A DNA stretch of 64,000 bases from Marinicella litoralis (GTDB lineage Bacteria; Pseudomonadota; Gammaproteobacteria; Xanthomonadales; Marinicellaceae): assembly GCF_002591915.1 (NCBI RefSeq), contig NZ_NIHB01000002.1, positions 566,133 to 630,132 on the forward strand, read 5' to 3'. Shown here piece by piece: positions 18,873 through 26,288 of this stretch (the stretch's first letter is position 1; each line of letters opens with the position of its first letter). Below the pieces are notes generated by a model. That model did no database searches. It was not told the origin of the DNA and worked only from the letters and a program-made list of their open reading frames with translations. The position numbers and the translations under genes were made by a program.

Positions 18873-19187
18873 TTAAACTTCTCTGCGTTTTTCCACCGTT
18901 TTACGAACTGACCTGACCATCCTGTCAGTGGCTCCATCGATGGCCGCATGTATGTTTTCGGCATGATGAGTCACCGCAATTGGTTTTAAGCCCCTGATTC
19001 GTGCCTCCATGGTACAACGCAAATCATCATCGCCTCCTTTGTGGCTGTTTTCATCTGCCACATAAACTTCAATTCGGGTCACTTCATCTTTGAAATTATT
19101 CAAAGACCCATTCAACAAATCTTCAACATGTTGTTTGAGTAAATCGCCTCCTTTGACGTGATGATCTGTGTTGACTTGTATTTGCAT
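18873..19187 (-). CDS. Short ribosome hibernation-promoting factor family protein (HPF/RaiA)
   Basis: A 104-residue protein of the HPF/RaiA (S30AE) family. The N-terminal MQIQVNTDHHV strand, the central helix with LKQHVEDLLNGSLNNF, the strand VTRIEVYVADENSHKGGDDDLRCTMEARIRG, and the final helix IHAAIDGATDRMVRSVRKTVEKRR follow the beta-alpha-beta-beta-beta-alpha order. It has the short form without the C-terminal dimerisation domain of long HPF. These proteins bind the 30S subunit and promote dimerisation or inactivation of ribosomes in stationary phase. Whether it acts as HPF or as the YfiA type cannot be told from the sequence. A GGAGTCAGC-type site lies upstream of the ATG. Confidence 0.85.
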   Translation of the reverse strand: MQIQVNTDHHVKGGDLLKQHVEDLLNGSLNNFKDEVTRIEVYVADENSHKGGDDDLRCTMEARIRGLKPIAVTHHAENIHAAIDGATDRMVRSVRKTVEKRREV

Positions 19188-19381
19188 TGCTGACTCCTCA
19201 ATATTGTATGTAAGGTTATTTATAGTTAAATAACTGTGGCCGAAAGTTATTTTTTCAAATCATTTATTATGTTTATTATAGTCAATCGGAGTTAAGCACA
19301 GTGGTTTGAACAAAAAGTTAACAGTTGAACCAAATCATTCCAGCAATCCGCCTTTTTCTGGGGTAAATCAGAAAAAATCAC

Positions 19382-19409
19382 TTGCCATAAAATAAAAATC
19401 TTATATACT
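19382..19409 (+). promoter_or_regulatory. Promoter of tRNA-Leu
   Basis: TTGCCA at 19382-19387 and TATACT at 19404-19409 are separated by 16 bp, in front of the tRNA gene that starts at 19421. A C-containing discriminator (TACGACCTGT) lies between, typical of stable-RNA promoters. Confidence 0.75.
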
Positions 19410-19420
19410 TTACGACCTGT

Positions 19421-19507
19421 GCCGGGGTGGCGGAATTGGTAGACGCGCCGGATTCAAAATCCGGTTCCTTTACGGGAGTGCGAGTTCGATTCTCGCCCTC
19501 GGCACCA
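19421..19507 (+). tRNA. tRNA-Leu (anticodon CAA)
   Basis: An 87-base tRNA with encoded CCA. The acceptor stem pairs GCCGGGG with CCTCGGC. The D arm has GGCGGAATTGGTAGAC, the anticodon stem CCGGA/TCCGG holds the loop TTCAAAA, so the anticodon is CAA (reads UUG). A long variable arm (class II, as in Leu and Ser) is followed by the T arm with GTTCGATTC. The stem loops agree with the leucine type. No second tRNA gene is adjacent. Confidence 0.97.
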
Positions 19508-19634
19508 TTAACACCTACCAAATCATTTCAGCTTGCTGTCCAATCAAAAATAATTTCATTAAATACATTATTAGGTGGTTTACTCTATATATATGCTTAA
19601 TATAGGCTACAGCAAAATAACCTATAGGTGATTT

Positions 19635-19781
19635 ATGAATGCTGAAAAATTAAAAACTCACACGACTGTAGATGAGAGTTTGGAAGTTTTTACTCCCTAC
19701 CCTTCTTATCAAAACCTAAAATCAGTCAAACACAATTTGTGGATTAAATTCTTTAAAGAATTAATTAGCAACAAACATTGA
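19635..19781 (+). CDS. Putative small protein, 48 residues
   Basis: A short open frame of 48 codons. ATG 19635 is preceded by a good ribosome site (AGGTGA, 4 nt upstream), and the stop at 19779-19781 is followed within 7 bp by a perfect terminator. The composition is acidic-to-basic: N-terminal MNAEKLKTHTT, then a DESLEVFTPYPSYQNLKS core and a basic, amphipathic end VKHNLWIKFFKELISNKH. No signal peptide or cysteine motif. I do not recognise it. It could be an orphan small protein, or a leader inside a short transcript. The arrangement (ribosome site, ORF, terminator, nothing else within 130 bp) is the argument for a real gene. Confidence 0.55.
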   Translation: MNAEKLKTHTTVDESLEVFTPYPSYQNLKSVKHNLWIKFFKELISNKH

Positions 19782-19787
19782 AGTATC

Positions 19788-19820
19788 AAAGGCCGTTCAC
19801 GTGTTGAACGGCCTTTTTTT
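19788..19820. terminator. Strong terminator after the 48-residue ORF
   Basis: AAAGGCCGTTCA and TGAACGGCCTTT pair around a short CGTGT loop, followed by seven T residues. It closes the small-ORF transcript. It also lies just past the end of the minus-strand gene at 19827, and the A-run on its left side would serve that strand. Confidence 0.92.
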
Positions 19821-19826
19821 ATCCCT

Positions 19827-22022
19827 TTACCAAAGCTGATTGCTCCAAACACAGCGATAGTTCGCCGTGGAGCCTTTGGACAAGGCAGTGGCTGATCCTG
19901 AGTATTCAGGTGAAAAATCCAATTCAGTTCCATTCCATCGCAAAACTGTGTTATTTCCCGATGTTTCACTATTGGTGTCCGTGGTCCACAGATATTGCAA
20001 TACACCATTACCAAGGCCGCCTCGAATGGCCTCAGTGAGTTGTAATTGTGTGGGCAATCGACCGCCATCGGCCAAACAATCTTGTATCGCTTCAACGTAA
20101 GTGGCTGCGGCTCGGTCAAACCGATCCATGGCCATTTTGCTGGCGCCGTTGTCAAAAGTATCACAAGGAATACCTGCTGCGCATTGAGCACTGCTTGGGT
20201 GGGTGTAACTGTTATCAACCGGATAAAAAACACACCGATGCTGATGGGTGTTGGTGTTATCTATGAGTGCCCATGAGGTGTATTCTGAATAATAACCCGT
20301 ATATGAAGTATCAGTTCCGATCCAACGCGTGATTTGAGTGATATCGTATCGAGATCGATCAGCAGTCCATAAATAATCAGTACCTGGCCCATTTCCCATC
20401 CCTGACCTGACCAACTCCATGTAGTCCCTGCTGTGAGCCATATGGCCACCCTGATTGAAACAGCCATCAATGGATTCACTGTAAATTGCTTCACTGGTAA
20501 TGGCATCGCTGGCCTTTATCAAGGTACTGGATGCTATGAATTCATTGGGCACTACCTGCGGATAAGGTCCTGCGGCATAATTTACCCCAGCACACCTGAA
20601 TCGGTAGGCCCCCATATTTCGGTTGCCAGAAGCTACATAAGTTCCAGTGGTGTCACTGTAGTTCAGATCCACACCTTGCCACCTGACCAATGCAGCTAAA
20701 TCGTATCGTGAGTGATCACTGGTCCACTGCCAATTGTTACTGCCGTTGGGCAAGCCATTGATGATGTTTTCCGCATAGTCAATTTGTTGCGCCAAATGGG
20801 CGTGCACAAAAGCACACTCTTCGGATGCTGCCAAATAGCTCACCGCAGGTCGTTCAACTTTATCCATCACCATGGTGCCGCCCTGAAATCCAGCATGTTC
20901 CCAACAACCATCTTCAGGTTCTCCCATACAAGCCTTACCAGTAAATACAGTTAAATTTTCGGTGTCCCAAACGCACCTGTAAGGACCAACATATGTATCC
21001 GCTGCTGCCCTAAAAACTGCGCCATCATTTAAGCGCACTTGCCCCTTGTTGGTTTTGTCCCACCAAGTCCTGGACCACAGGAATTGATCGGTGTAGCCGT
21101 TACCCACTTCGCCTTTAAAAGCAGCACTGACACGGTACAGTTCCGAAACAGTCGGCAGTCGACCACCCATCGACTCACAGATTTGATTGGCGGCGGTCCA
21201 ATTTTGCGCATTGCGCTCTTCACCATCCCAAACCAACCCCCAACTGTCAGCCAATTCATAACCTTGAGCGGCCCCTGCACTGGGACCTATGGTATTGATG
21301 TCTACACAATTCCATCCAGCTTGTGAATCGTATTGCAATGCTTGGTTGACTTGGTTGCAGTCAGGTGGTGTGGCATTGTTTGGCATCGAAGCACATTGAA
21401 TACTGCCATCAGCTGCCACACCTGTGACAGTTTGACCTACCGTACAACTTTGGTTGCTCAATGCAAAATCTACACCGCTGTAAGTGGTGTCATCATCACC
21501 ATCAGCTAAATCTGCCGGCACTGAAGTTAACTCAGAAAATGGGTGAACATGTCCAGCAGCAGCAAACTCATTACAAACCACACTGCCATCTTGGTTAATC
21601 AAACTGATGGCGGCATCAGCAGCACAAGAACCTGTGATTTGCAGTTGCAAGCCAGTGACATCCAAATCATAGGCAAATTCTGAATAGGGGGTGGGACTGA
21701 TTTTTTGTCTTGGGGTTAAGGTGGTAAAAGTTGGATTTCCTGCAGGAATGGCCGTTGCTATTTCTAGCCAGTAATCATTGCCATCAAAGGTCCATGCATT
21801 CAACTCAACCATAAATCGGCCCTCGGTAACCACCACACCCGTGTGTGTATCAATAACACCCACCATGTTTCCGTTACTGGACGCATCAAACAACATGAAA
21901 TTAAGATCAACGGTTCCATTATAGGGTATTCCTGTCTGACTTAACTCGCCTTGATAGGTAAAAGCATGAGTTAGACTTGAAGCAAAACACAACAGCAAGA
22001 CATATATTTTAGTAAAACGCAT
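19827..22022 (-). CDS. Large secreted protein with tail-like N-terminal domain and four repeats
   Basis: A 731-residue protein with a signal peptide (residues 1-20, cleavage near THAFT). Residues 21-120 form a beta-rich domain that begins FTYQGELSQTGIPYNGTVDLNFMLFD and ends in LTPRQKISPTPYSEFA; this is a recurring N-terminal domain in secreted proteins of gammaproteobacteria. After a linker with a Cys-bearing segment there are four units of about 90-110 residues. Each contains a C-[DE/V]-x-GGRLPT or similar helix, a G(M/L)GNG turn, a YLWT or FLW strand, and closes on YRCVW, YRFRC, HQHRCVF or YRCVW. The plan resembles DUF1566 or lectin-like modules. It probably faces the outside of the cell. 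The role is unknown; it follows the smaller secreted gene by 9 bp, on the same strand. Confidence 0.7.
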   Translation of the reverse strand: MRFTKIYVLLLCFASSLTHAFTYQGELSQTGIPYNGTVDLNFMLFDASSNGNMVGVIDTHTGVVVTEGRFMVELNAWTFDGNDYWLEIATAIPAGNPTFTTLTPRQKISPTPYSEFAYDLDVTGLQLQITGSCAADAAISLINQDGSVVCNEFAAAGHVHPFSELTSVPADLADGDDDTTYSGVDFALSNQSCTVGQTVTGVAADGSIQCASMPNNATPPDCNQVNQALQYDSQAGWNCVDINTIGPSAGAAQGYELADSWGLVWDGEERNAQNWTAANQICESMGGRLPTVSELYRVSAAFKGEVGNGYTDQFLWSRTWWDKTNKGQVRLNDGAVFRAAADTYVGPYRCVWDTENLTVFTGKACMGEPEDGCWEHAGFQGGTMVMDKVERPAVSYLAASEECAFVHAHLAQQIDYAENIINGLPNGSNNWQWTSDHSRYDLAALVRWQGVDLNYSDTTGTYVASGNRNMGAYRFRCAGVNYAAGPYPQVVPNEFIASSTLIKASDAITSEAIYSESIDGCFNQGGHMAHSRDYMELVRSGMGNGPGTDYLWTADRSRYDITQITRWIGTDTSYTGYYSEYTSWALIDNTNTHQHRCVFYPVDNSYTHPSSAQCAAGIPCDTFDNGASKMAMDRFDRAAATYVEAIQDCLADGGRLPTQLQLTEAIRGGLGNGVLQYLWTTDTNSETSGNNTVLRWNGTELDFSPEYSGSATALSKGSTANYRCVWSNQLW

Positions 22023-22031
22023 ACAACCCCC

Positions 22032-22289
22032 TCAATCAAATTGATTTTCAAAAATTAAATCTGCGGGAACTGGTAAAAAACCACCAGCAACCGACACCGA
22101 ACCCCCTTCCATCAAAACCACATCCGTTTGACCCATAACACCCGTCAAACTGATCATGCCATTGCTGGATACACCACCGCCATTGTCAATTGAATACCAA
22201 TTGATTTCTTGGGCCATTATTGAACCAGCAACCAACAATAAACTCACTGAAAGGCATTGCTTAAATTGCGAATTTAATTCAGACATCAT
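22032..22289 (-). CDS. Small secreted protein with GGG-type repeat and C-terminal FENQFD tail
   Basis: An 85-residue protein with a signal peptide (hydrophobic VSLLLVAGSIMA, cleavage near MAQE). The mature part has the pattern SIDNGGGVSSNGMISLTGVMGQTD followed by VLMEGGSVSVAGGFLPVP, a short motif seen repeatedly in secreted proteins of gammaproteobacteria and planctomycetes. The end, DLIFENQFD, is like the short acidic-aromatic tails (IF-x-NGFE type) found at C termini of many exported proteins of this group. GGGTGG just upstream supports ATG 22289 or 22286; the frame extends two codons more. It probably precedes and is co-transcribed with the 731-residue gene. Confidence 0.6.
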   Translation of the reverse strand: MMSELNSQFKQCLSVSLLLVAGSIMAQEINWYSIDNGGGVSSNGMISLTGVMGQTDVVLMEGGSVSVAGGFLPVPADLIFENQFD

Positions 22290-22525
22290 TACCACCCTTT
22301 TTCTATTTCATTGCCAACAAATGCAAAAGACTCAACTTTGTATACAACATTTATATCATCATTATTTCTGAATAACCCTGAAAACTCCTGAAAAATACAT
22401 GAAATTTAAATGAAATATCAAATACAAGCCTAATCCCAACAGGACGATCACTGAATATGACTGATGGCATTGGTTAAACTGCGAAGATTCACGTACCCTA
22501 TTTATTTAAACCTCAGGAGCACACT

Positions 22526-22846
22526 TTGATTTTAAGTACCACCCCAGAGTTACAAGGACATCAAATCACTGCCTATAAAGGCATCGTCGTAGGTGAAGCC
22601 ATATTAGGAGCCAATATTTTCAAAGATTTATTCGGTAAAATTAGAGACATCGTTGGTGGTCGTTCAGCTGCCTATGAGCAAGAAATGGGTCACGCACGTG
22701 AGGTGGCTTTTGCAGAAATGCAACAAAAAGCCACACAACTGGGTGCCAATGCCATAGTGGGTATAGACATTGATTATGAAGTCATTGGCGATACTGGCTC
22801 GATGATGATGGTCAGTGTCAGTGGAACCGCAGTTAAAATAAATTGA
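22526..22846 (+). CDS. ybjQ: YbjQ/UPF0145 family protein
   Basis: A 106-residue protein that aligns over its full length with Ybj[14 protein letters not shown], then [36 protein letters not shown], and [19 protein letters not shown]. The family forms a small homo-oligomer (pentamer in the solved structures) and is of unknown function, sometimes named a heavy-metal-binding domain. It starts at TTG 22526; CAGGAG lies 7 nt upstream and the family begins exactly there, so the rare start is well supported. No partner gene is adjacent. Confidence 0.93.
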   Translation: MILSTTPELQGHQITAYKGIVVGEAILGANIFKDLFGKIRDIVGGRSAAYEQEMGHAREVAFAEMQQKATQLGANAIVGIDIDYEVIGDTGSMMMVSVSGTAVKIN

Positions 22847-22852
22847 CCAGAA

Positions 22853-22892
22853 CTAAAAAACCCAAGTCACGCCATCAAGCGTCACTTGGGCT
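22853..22892. terminator. Terminator between ybjQ and the DUF4097 operon
   Basis: CCCAAGTCACGC (22861-22872) pairs with GCGTCACTTGGG (22879-22890) with one internal mismatch. The left side is preceded by AAAAAA, so on the minus strand the stem is followed by six T residues. It therefore best fits the end of the minus-strand operon; plus-strand use for ybjQ is weaker. Confidence 0.75.
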
Positions 22893-22910
22893 TTCAAGCC
22901 ATGCAATCAA

Positions 22911-23750
22911 TCAGTCTTGAGCGCGTAATATCAAATCACCCGAATGGCTTTTGAGGGTGATTTCTGTCCCACCACCATTGGCTGATCCGGTCACCCATTT
23001 TTCCAATTTAACTTTGTAGGATTTTTGAGTACTGTCTTTTTGAATCACTGGCTGGGAAGTTTTGAAGTCAATATCAAATCCAGTCAGTATTTCACCACTG
23101 GTTGTTTTTAACTTAAAATCAGCCTGCACGTCATTGGGCAAGGAAATATCAACATTGCCATTGAAGCTGGTAAATGCCAACTGAGAGCCTACAGTGATTT
23201 GTTTAAAGCTGGCCTTTATTTCACCATTAACCGAATCCACCACCGCCGACCCTGAAACTTGGTTTAAAGTGATGTCATTATTGATGTTACTGATTTCAAT
23301 TTCACCATTGATGTTATCAACCCATGTACTGCCATCGTTGATACTCCACAATTTAAGGTTGAAATTTCTTGGCACCTTGACTTCAAGATTCATGCTGTTC
23401 TTGCTGCCTCCATTGTGATTCTGGGCATTGATTTCTACATGATTATTAGACTCTTCAACCATCAGCGCCATGGAATTATTTTGGATCTTGCGCAATCCAT
23501 TTTTCATTTGACTGACGGTTTGCATTTTTTCCTGTTTGGCCAATACAACCACCTCGTTTCCATCGTATCCAGTAACTTTAATGCCGCCATAAATTTGATG
23601 GACTTCCAGCGTACCAGTCCGGCTTGGATCACTGAGTGGAATCACCATCTCTTCGGTGAACATTTCATTGTCCTGTGCCATTGAGGTGGCACTGAACAAG
23701 ACTGCTGCTGAAGTGATAAAAGCCATGATTAATTGTTTGTTGTTCATCAT
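22911..23750 (-). CDS. Exported DUF4097-type beta-helix protein, second copy
   Basis: A 279-residue protein with a signal peptide (residues 1-24, cleavage near SMAQD). The DUF4097 domain is seen in short repeating strands: VHQIYGGIKVTGYDGNEVVVLAKQ, VDNINGEIEISNINNDITLNQVSGSAVVDSVNGEIKASF, TSFNGNVDISLP, and LKTTSGEILTGFDIDF. The GDI/NGEI turns repeat every 18-22 residues, the mark of a right-handed beta-helix. ATG 23750 is used because AGGAG is 5 nt upstream. It is the last gene of the ECF operon, 23 bp after its paralogue, and is probably periplasmic. These proteins are often found with ECF sigma factors, but their biochemical role is unknown. Confidence 0.82.
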   Translation of the reverse strand: MMNNKQLIMAFITSAAVLFSATSMAQDNEMFTEEMVIPLSDPSRTGTLEVHQIYGGIKVTGYDGNEVVVLAKQEKMQTVSQMKNGLRKIQNNSMALMVEESNNHVEINAQNHNGGSKNSMNLEVKVPRNFNLKLWSINDGSTWVDNINGEIEISNINNDITLNQVSGSAVVDSVNGEIKASFKQITVGSQLAFTSFNGNVDISLPNDVQADFKLKTTSGEILTGFDIDFKTSQPVIQKDSTQKSYKVKLEKWVTGSANGGGTEITLKSHSGDLILRAQD

Positions 23751-23773
23751 TATTTCTCCTGATGCCAATGGTA

Positions 23774-24697
23774 TTATTGGCGTTGTATTTTAATGTCGCC
23801 GTTGAGGGTTTCGAAACGATATTCCGGACCACCTTTACCGACCATAAGTCGATTTTCAGCGTCTAATTTATATTGAATGCCATGTTCTTTTTTCTGACTG
23901 GTTCGTTGCAGCTCAGGTGCCATCATTGACACATCAAAAGCCGAATACATTTCACCGTGCATGGTCTGATAAACCACTATTGCATCAGGTGAGTCAGCAA
24001 AGGTGATGTTGATGTCACCATTGATTGATTGAAACTGAGAACCATCTGTTGGATTCCTACTGAATGCCACATTGATGTCTTTGTTGATGGAATTAACCCT
24101 TGTTTGACCACTCACATTCACCATGTCGATGGCCCCATTGATGTTGTCGACCATCAATGATTTGGCATGAACGCCTGAAACTGTGATGTCACCAGCATTG
24201 ATAGTCGACACTTGGATATTGGTGTGTTGTGGCACTTTGACTACCAAATCCATGTGGTATTTATAGTCTTTGCGTTCAGGGTGCTTTCTGGAACAATCAT
24301 CGTGTCGCCAACAGGTGTCACTGTGCCATACCTTGCCTGCTTCTAGATCAATATAGGTATATGGTGAATCTAAATAGGCAAAAATCTTTTGACCCTGAGT
24401 TTCAATTTTCAAACCAATTTCATCAAGACCCAAATCCACCAATTTCTGGGTTCTGGCAGCCACTGTATTTTTGGCCATAATGATAATTTCATCACCATCA
24501 TGGCCCTCAACGTCCACAGATCCATACACGTTAAAAACAATCAGCTGGTTGTCTTCATGCTTTTGTTCAAACTGTAGGCTTTCATTGAAGCTTTCAGTTT
24601 GAGCGAATTGAGCCACCTGTGCGCCCTTGGCCAAAACCAATGGGCTAACAAAGCAGCACAAGGCAAACATGGATTGTTGTAAATTAAATCGTTGCAT
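23774..24697 (-). CDS. Exported DUF4097-type beta-helix protein, first copy
   Basis: A 307-residue paralogue of the next gene. A signal peptide (about residues 1-23, cleavage near VLAKG) is followed by the same plan: VFNVYGSVDVEGHDGDEIIIMAKN (about residues 54-77), then the beta-helix-like NINGAIDMVNVSGQTRVNSINKDINVAF and FQSINGDINITFADSP with its NGDI turns. Between them lies an insert with two Cys (WHSDTCWRHDDCSRKHPERKD, about residues 128-149) that the second copy lacks; the pair could form a disulfide or bind metal. It is 22 bp after the HEAT-repeat gene. The two paralogues are probably products of the same duplication, since the flanks around both domains are alike. Confidence 0.82.
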   Translation of the reverse strand: MQRFNLQQSMFALCCFVSPLVLAKGAQVAQFAQTESFNESLQFEQKHEDNQLIVFNVYGSVDVEGHDGDEIIIMAKNTVAARTQKLVDLGLDEIGLKIETQGQKIFAYLDSPYTYIDLEAGKVWHSDTCWRHDDCSRKHPERKDYKYHMDLVVKVPQHTNIQVSTINAGDITVSGVHAKSLMVDNINGAIDMVNVSGQTRVNSINKDINVAFSRNPTDGSQFQSINGDINITFADSPDAIVVYQTMHGEMYSAFDVSMMAPELQRTSQKKEHGIQYKLDAENRLMVGKGGPEYRFETLNGDIKIQRQ

Positions 24698-24719
24698 TGA
24701 TTTCTCCAGTTATTATGAT

Positions 24720-25544
24720 TTAAATAAGCTCGCTGATGGTCTCATTGAACTTGGACCTCACTGGCGCTATCAATTCATCATGTTCCAATAATTTCTGCAT
24801 TGGCTCAACCGCTTCTTGTTCTCCCATTGCCTGCATTAAATTGGCAATGGCAAACTGCACCATAGGAGATTCTTGATAAGCTATGGCTGACACCAAACCA
24901 GCTCGCACCACATGGTTCTCGGTATGTTGGGCCAATACATCCAAAGCCTCTAAACGCACATTGATGTTGTTGTCTTGCTTCAAAGTGCGTAACAAGGCGT
25001 CAATCATTGCCTCATTGGGTTGTTCAGTCATGCTGACCAAATTAACGGCCACCAGTCTTTTATTGGCCGAAGGCATGTCTAATAAAGACAATACAGTCAG
25101 TGCTTGGATTTGTTGGTCTTTGATCACCATGCGTTCATTGGCCAGGGCTGTTTGGGTGTTCAGCAAATGCATATAATGACCCAAAAAAACACCCACGACC
25201 ATAAAACTGAAGGCATAGGAAAACTTCCTGACTTGAGGTAATTGAAACCAGGCAACCAGGTTCTGCCAGAACCCTTTGTGACTGTTTGAATCTGCAGCCA
25301 CTTCAGCATGTAACATGGTATAAAAATTTTGGTCCATTTGATCGGACGGTTCTGGAATGTCAGCACCATCATGCTGAGCAAACAATTCCATCATTTGCTT
25401 TAACTCCACCAGTTCTTGACTGTATTCTGGATTTTCAGCAATCAATTGATTGAATGAAGATGCTTCATCATGATTCATTCTGCCTGAAATGTAATCCATC
25501 ATCATCAATTCAAGTTCTTTGTGACTTATGTCCTTAGGCGACAT
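24720..25544 (-). CDS. Membrane-bound HEAT-repeat protein, putative anti-sigma factor
   Basis: A 274-residue protein with two parts. Residues 1-100 are acidic and helical: LELMMMDYISGRMNHDEASSFNQLIAENPEYSQELVELKQM resembles the sigma-binding helices of anti-sigma factors (without the HxxxCxxC zinc motif). A single membrane helix (about residues 107-128, YAFSFMVVGVFLGHYMHLL) follows. Beyond it, residues 150-270 form HEAT-type repeats of 30-40 residues (VLSLLDMPSANKRLVAVNLVSM, LRTLKQDNNINVRLEALDVLAQ, LVSAIAYQESPMVQFAIANLMQAMGE). The topology would put the sigma-binding part in the cytoplasm and the repeats in the periplasm. It overlaps the ECF gene by 11 bp, the usual sigma/anti-sigma coupling. 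The anti-sigma role is inferred from context, not shown. Confidence 0.7.
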   Translation of the reverse strand: MSPKDISHKELELMMMDYISGRMNHDEASSFNQLIAENPEYSQELVELKQMMELFAQHDGADIPEPSDQMDQNFYTMLHAEVAADSNSHKGFWQNLVAWFQLPQVRKFSYAFSFMVVGVFLGHYMHLLNTQTALANERMVIKDQQIQALTVLSLLDMPSANKRLVAVNLVSMTEQPNEAMIDALLRTLKQDNNINVRLEALDVLAQHTENHVVRAGLVSAIAYQESPMVQFAIANLMQAMGEQEAVEPMQKLLEHDELIAPVRSKFNETISELI

Positions 25545-26073
25545 CAGATTCTCCTGCTTCTAAACGGTTAAACAAATCCCTCAATTCAATCAGGGTTCGA
25601 CGTATTTTCATTTTCACCGCCCCTTCTGAACAACCGAGGATTTCTCCAATTTCTTTGTATTTTAAATTTTCAAACCGACTCATAACCAACAGCTCTTTTT
25701 TCTCTAGACTCAATAGATCAATGGCTTTGAATAATTTATCAATGGTCTGCTCTGTATCAAACGTTGACTCAACATCTTCATCGCTACTTAATTGGGTGGC
25801 CTCATCTTCAACCACATTTAAATGTACATATTTATGTTTTCGGTAATGGTCATGCAAAGCATTGCGTGCAATGTGGTACATCCAAGTAATGAATTTTCCA
25901 TCACCAACAAAGGTGTGCTTTGACTTGAGTATTTTAATGAATACCGTTTGTACCAAGTCTTCACTGGTGCTGGTCGAACGACTCATCTTGTAAAAAAATC
26001 CAAACAAGGCCTTCTTATGCCGTTCATACAACAATCCCAGCTTTTGGATTTCGCCTGCTTTGACTTGTAACAT
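25534..26073 (-). CDS. ECF RNA polymerase sigma factor
   Basis: A 179-residue extracytoplasmic-function sigma factor. Region 2 is visible as LYERHKKALFGFFYKMSRSTSTSEDLVQTVFIKILKSKHTF (about residues 14-54), followed by FITWMYHIARNALHDHYRK. Region 4 is ELLVMSRFENLKYKEIGEILGCSEGAVKMKIRRTLIELRDLF (about 129-170), with the helix-turn-helix. The frame before ATG 26073 stays protein-like (NDNHI in the conserved position before MLQVKAGE), so initiation could instead occur at ATT 26094, seven codons upstream, which has AGGGG 7 nt before it. It heads an operon with the HEAT-repeat protein (11-bp overlap) and two exported DUF4097 proteins, probably controlling its own operon. Confidence 0.92.
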   Translation of the reverse strand: MLQVKAGEIQKLGLLYERHKKALFGFFYKMSRSTSTSEDLVQTVFIKILKSKHTFVGDGKFITWMYHIARNALHDHYRKHKYVHLNVVEDEATQLSSDEDVESTFDTEQTIDKLFKAIDLLSLEKKELLVMSRFENLKYKEIGEILGCSEGAVKMKIRRTLIELRDLFNRLEAGESDVA

Positions 26074-26288
26074 GATGTGGTTGTCGTTAAAAATATTGCT
26101 GCCCCTGGCTTTGATTAAACTGTATTTATCTATCTTATTGGCGGAAACGGTACTTACCAGAAAAAGTAACAGAATTAATTTATTTTTTTACGAATCAACT
26201 GTGGATTGATAAGAGATTTTGATCTGACAGTTGCATCTACATTGATTTGCTTCATAATTAATGCTTTATAGCCCACCAAAACCATTAC

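Noticed and set aside
19709-20233. 174-codon frame on the minus strand beside the four-repeat protein
   Set aside because: It is another frame of the 731-residue gene and runs through the terminator.
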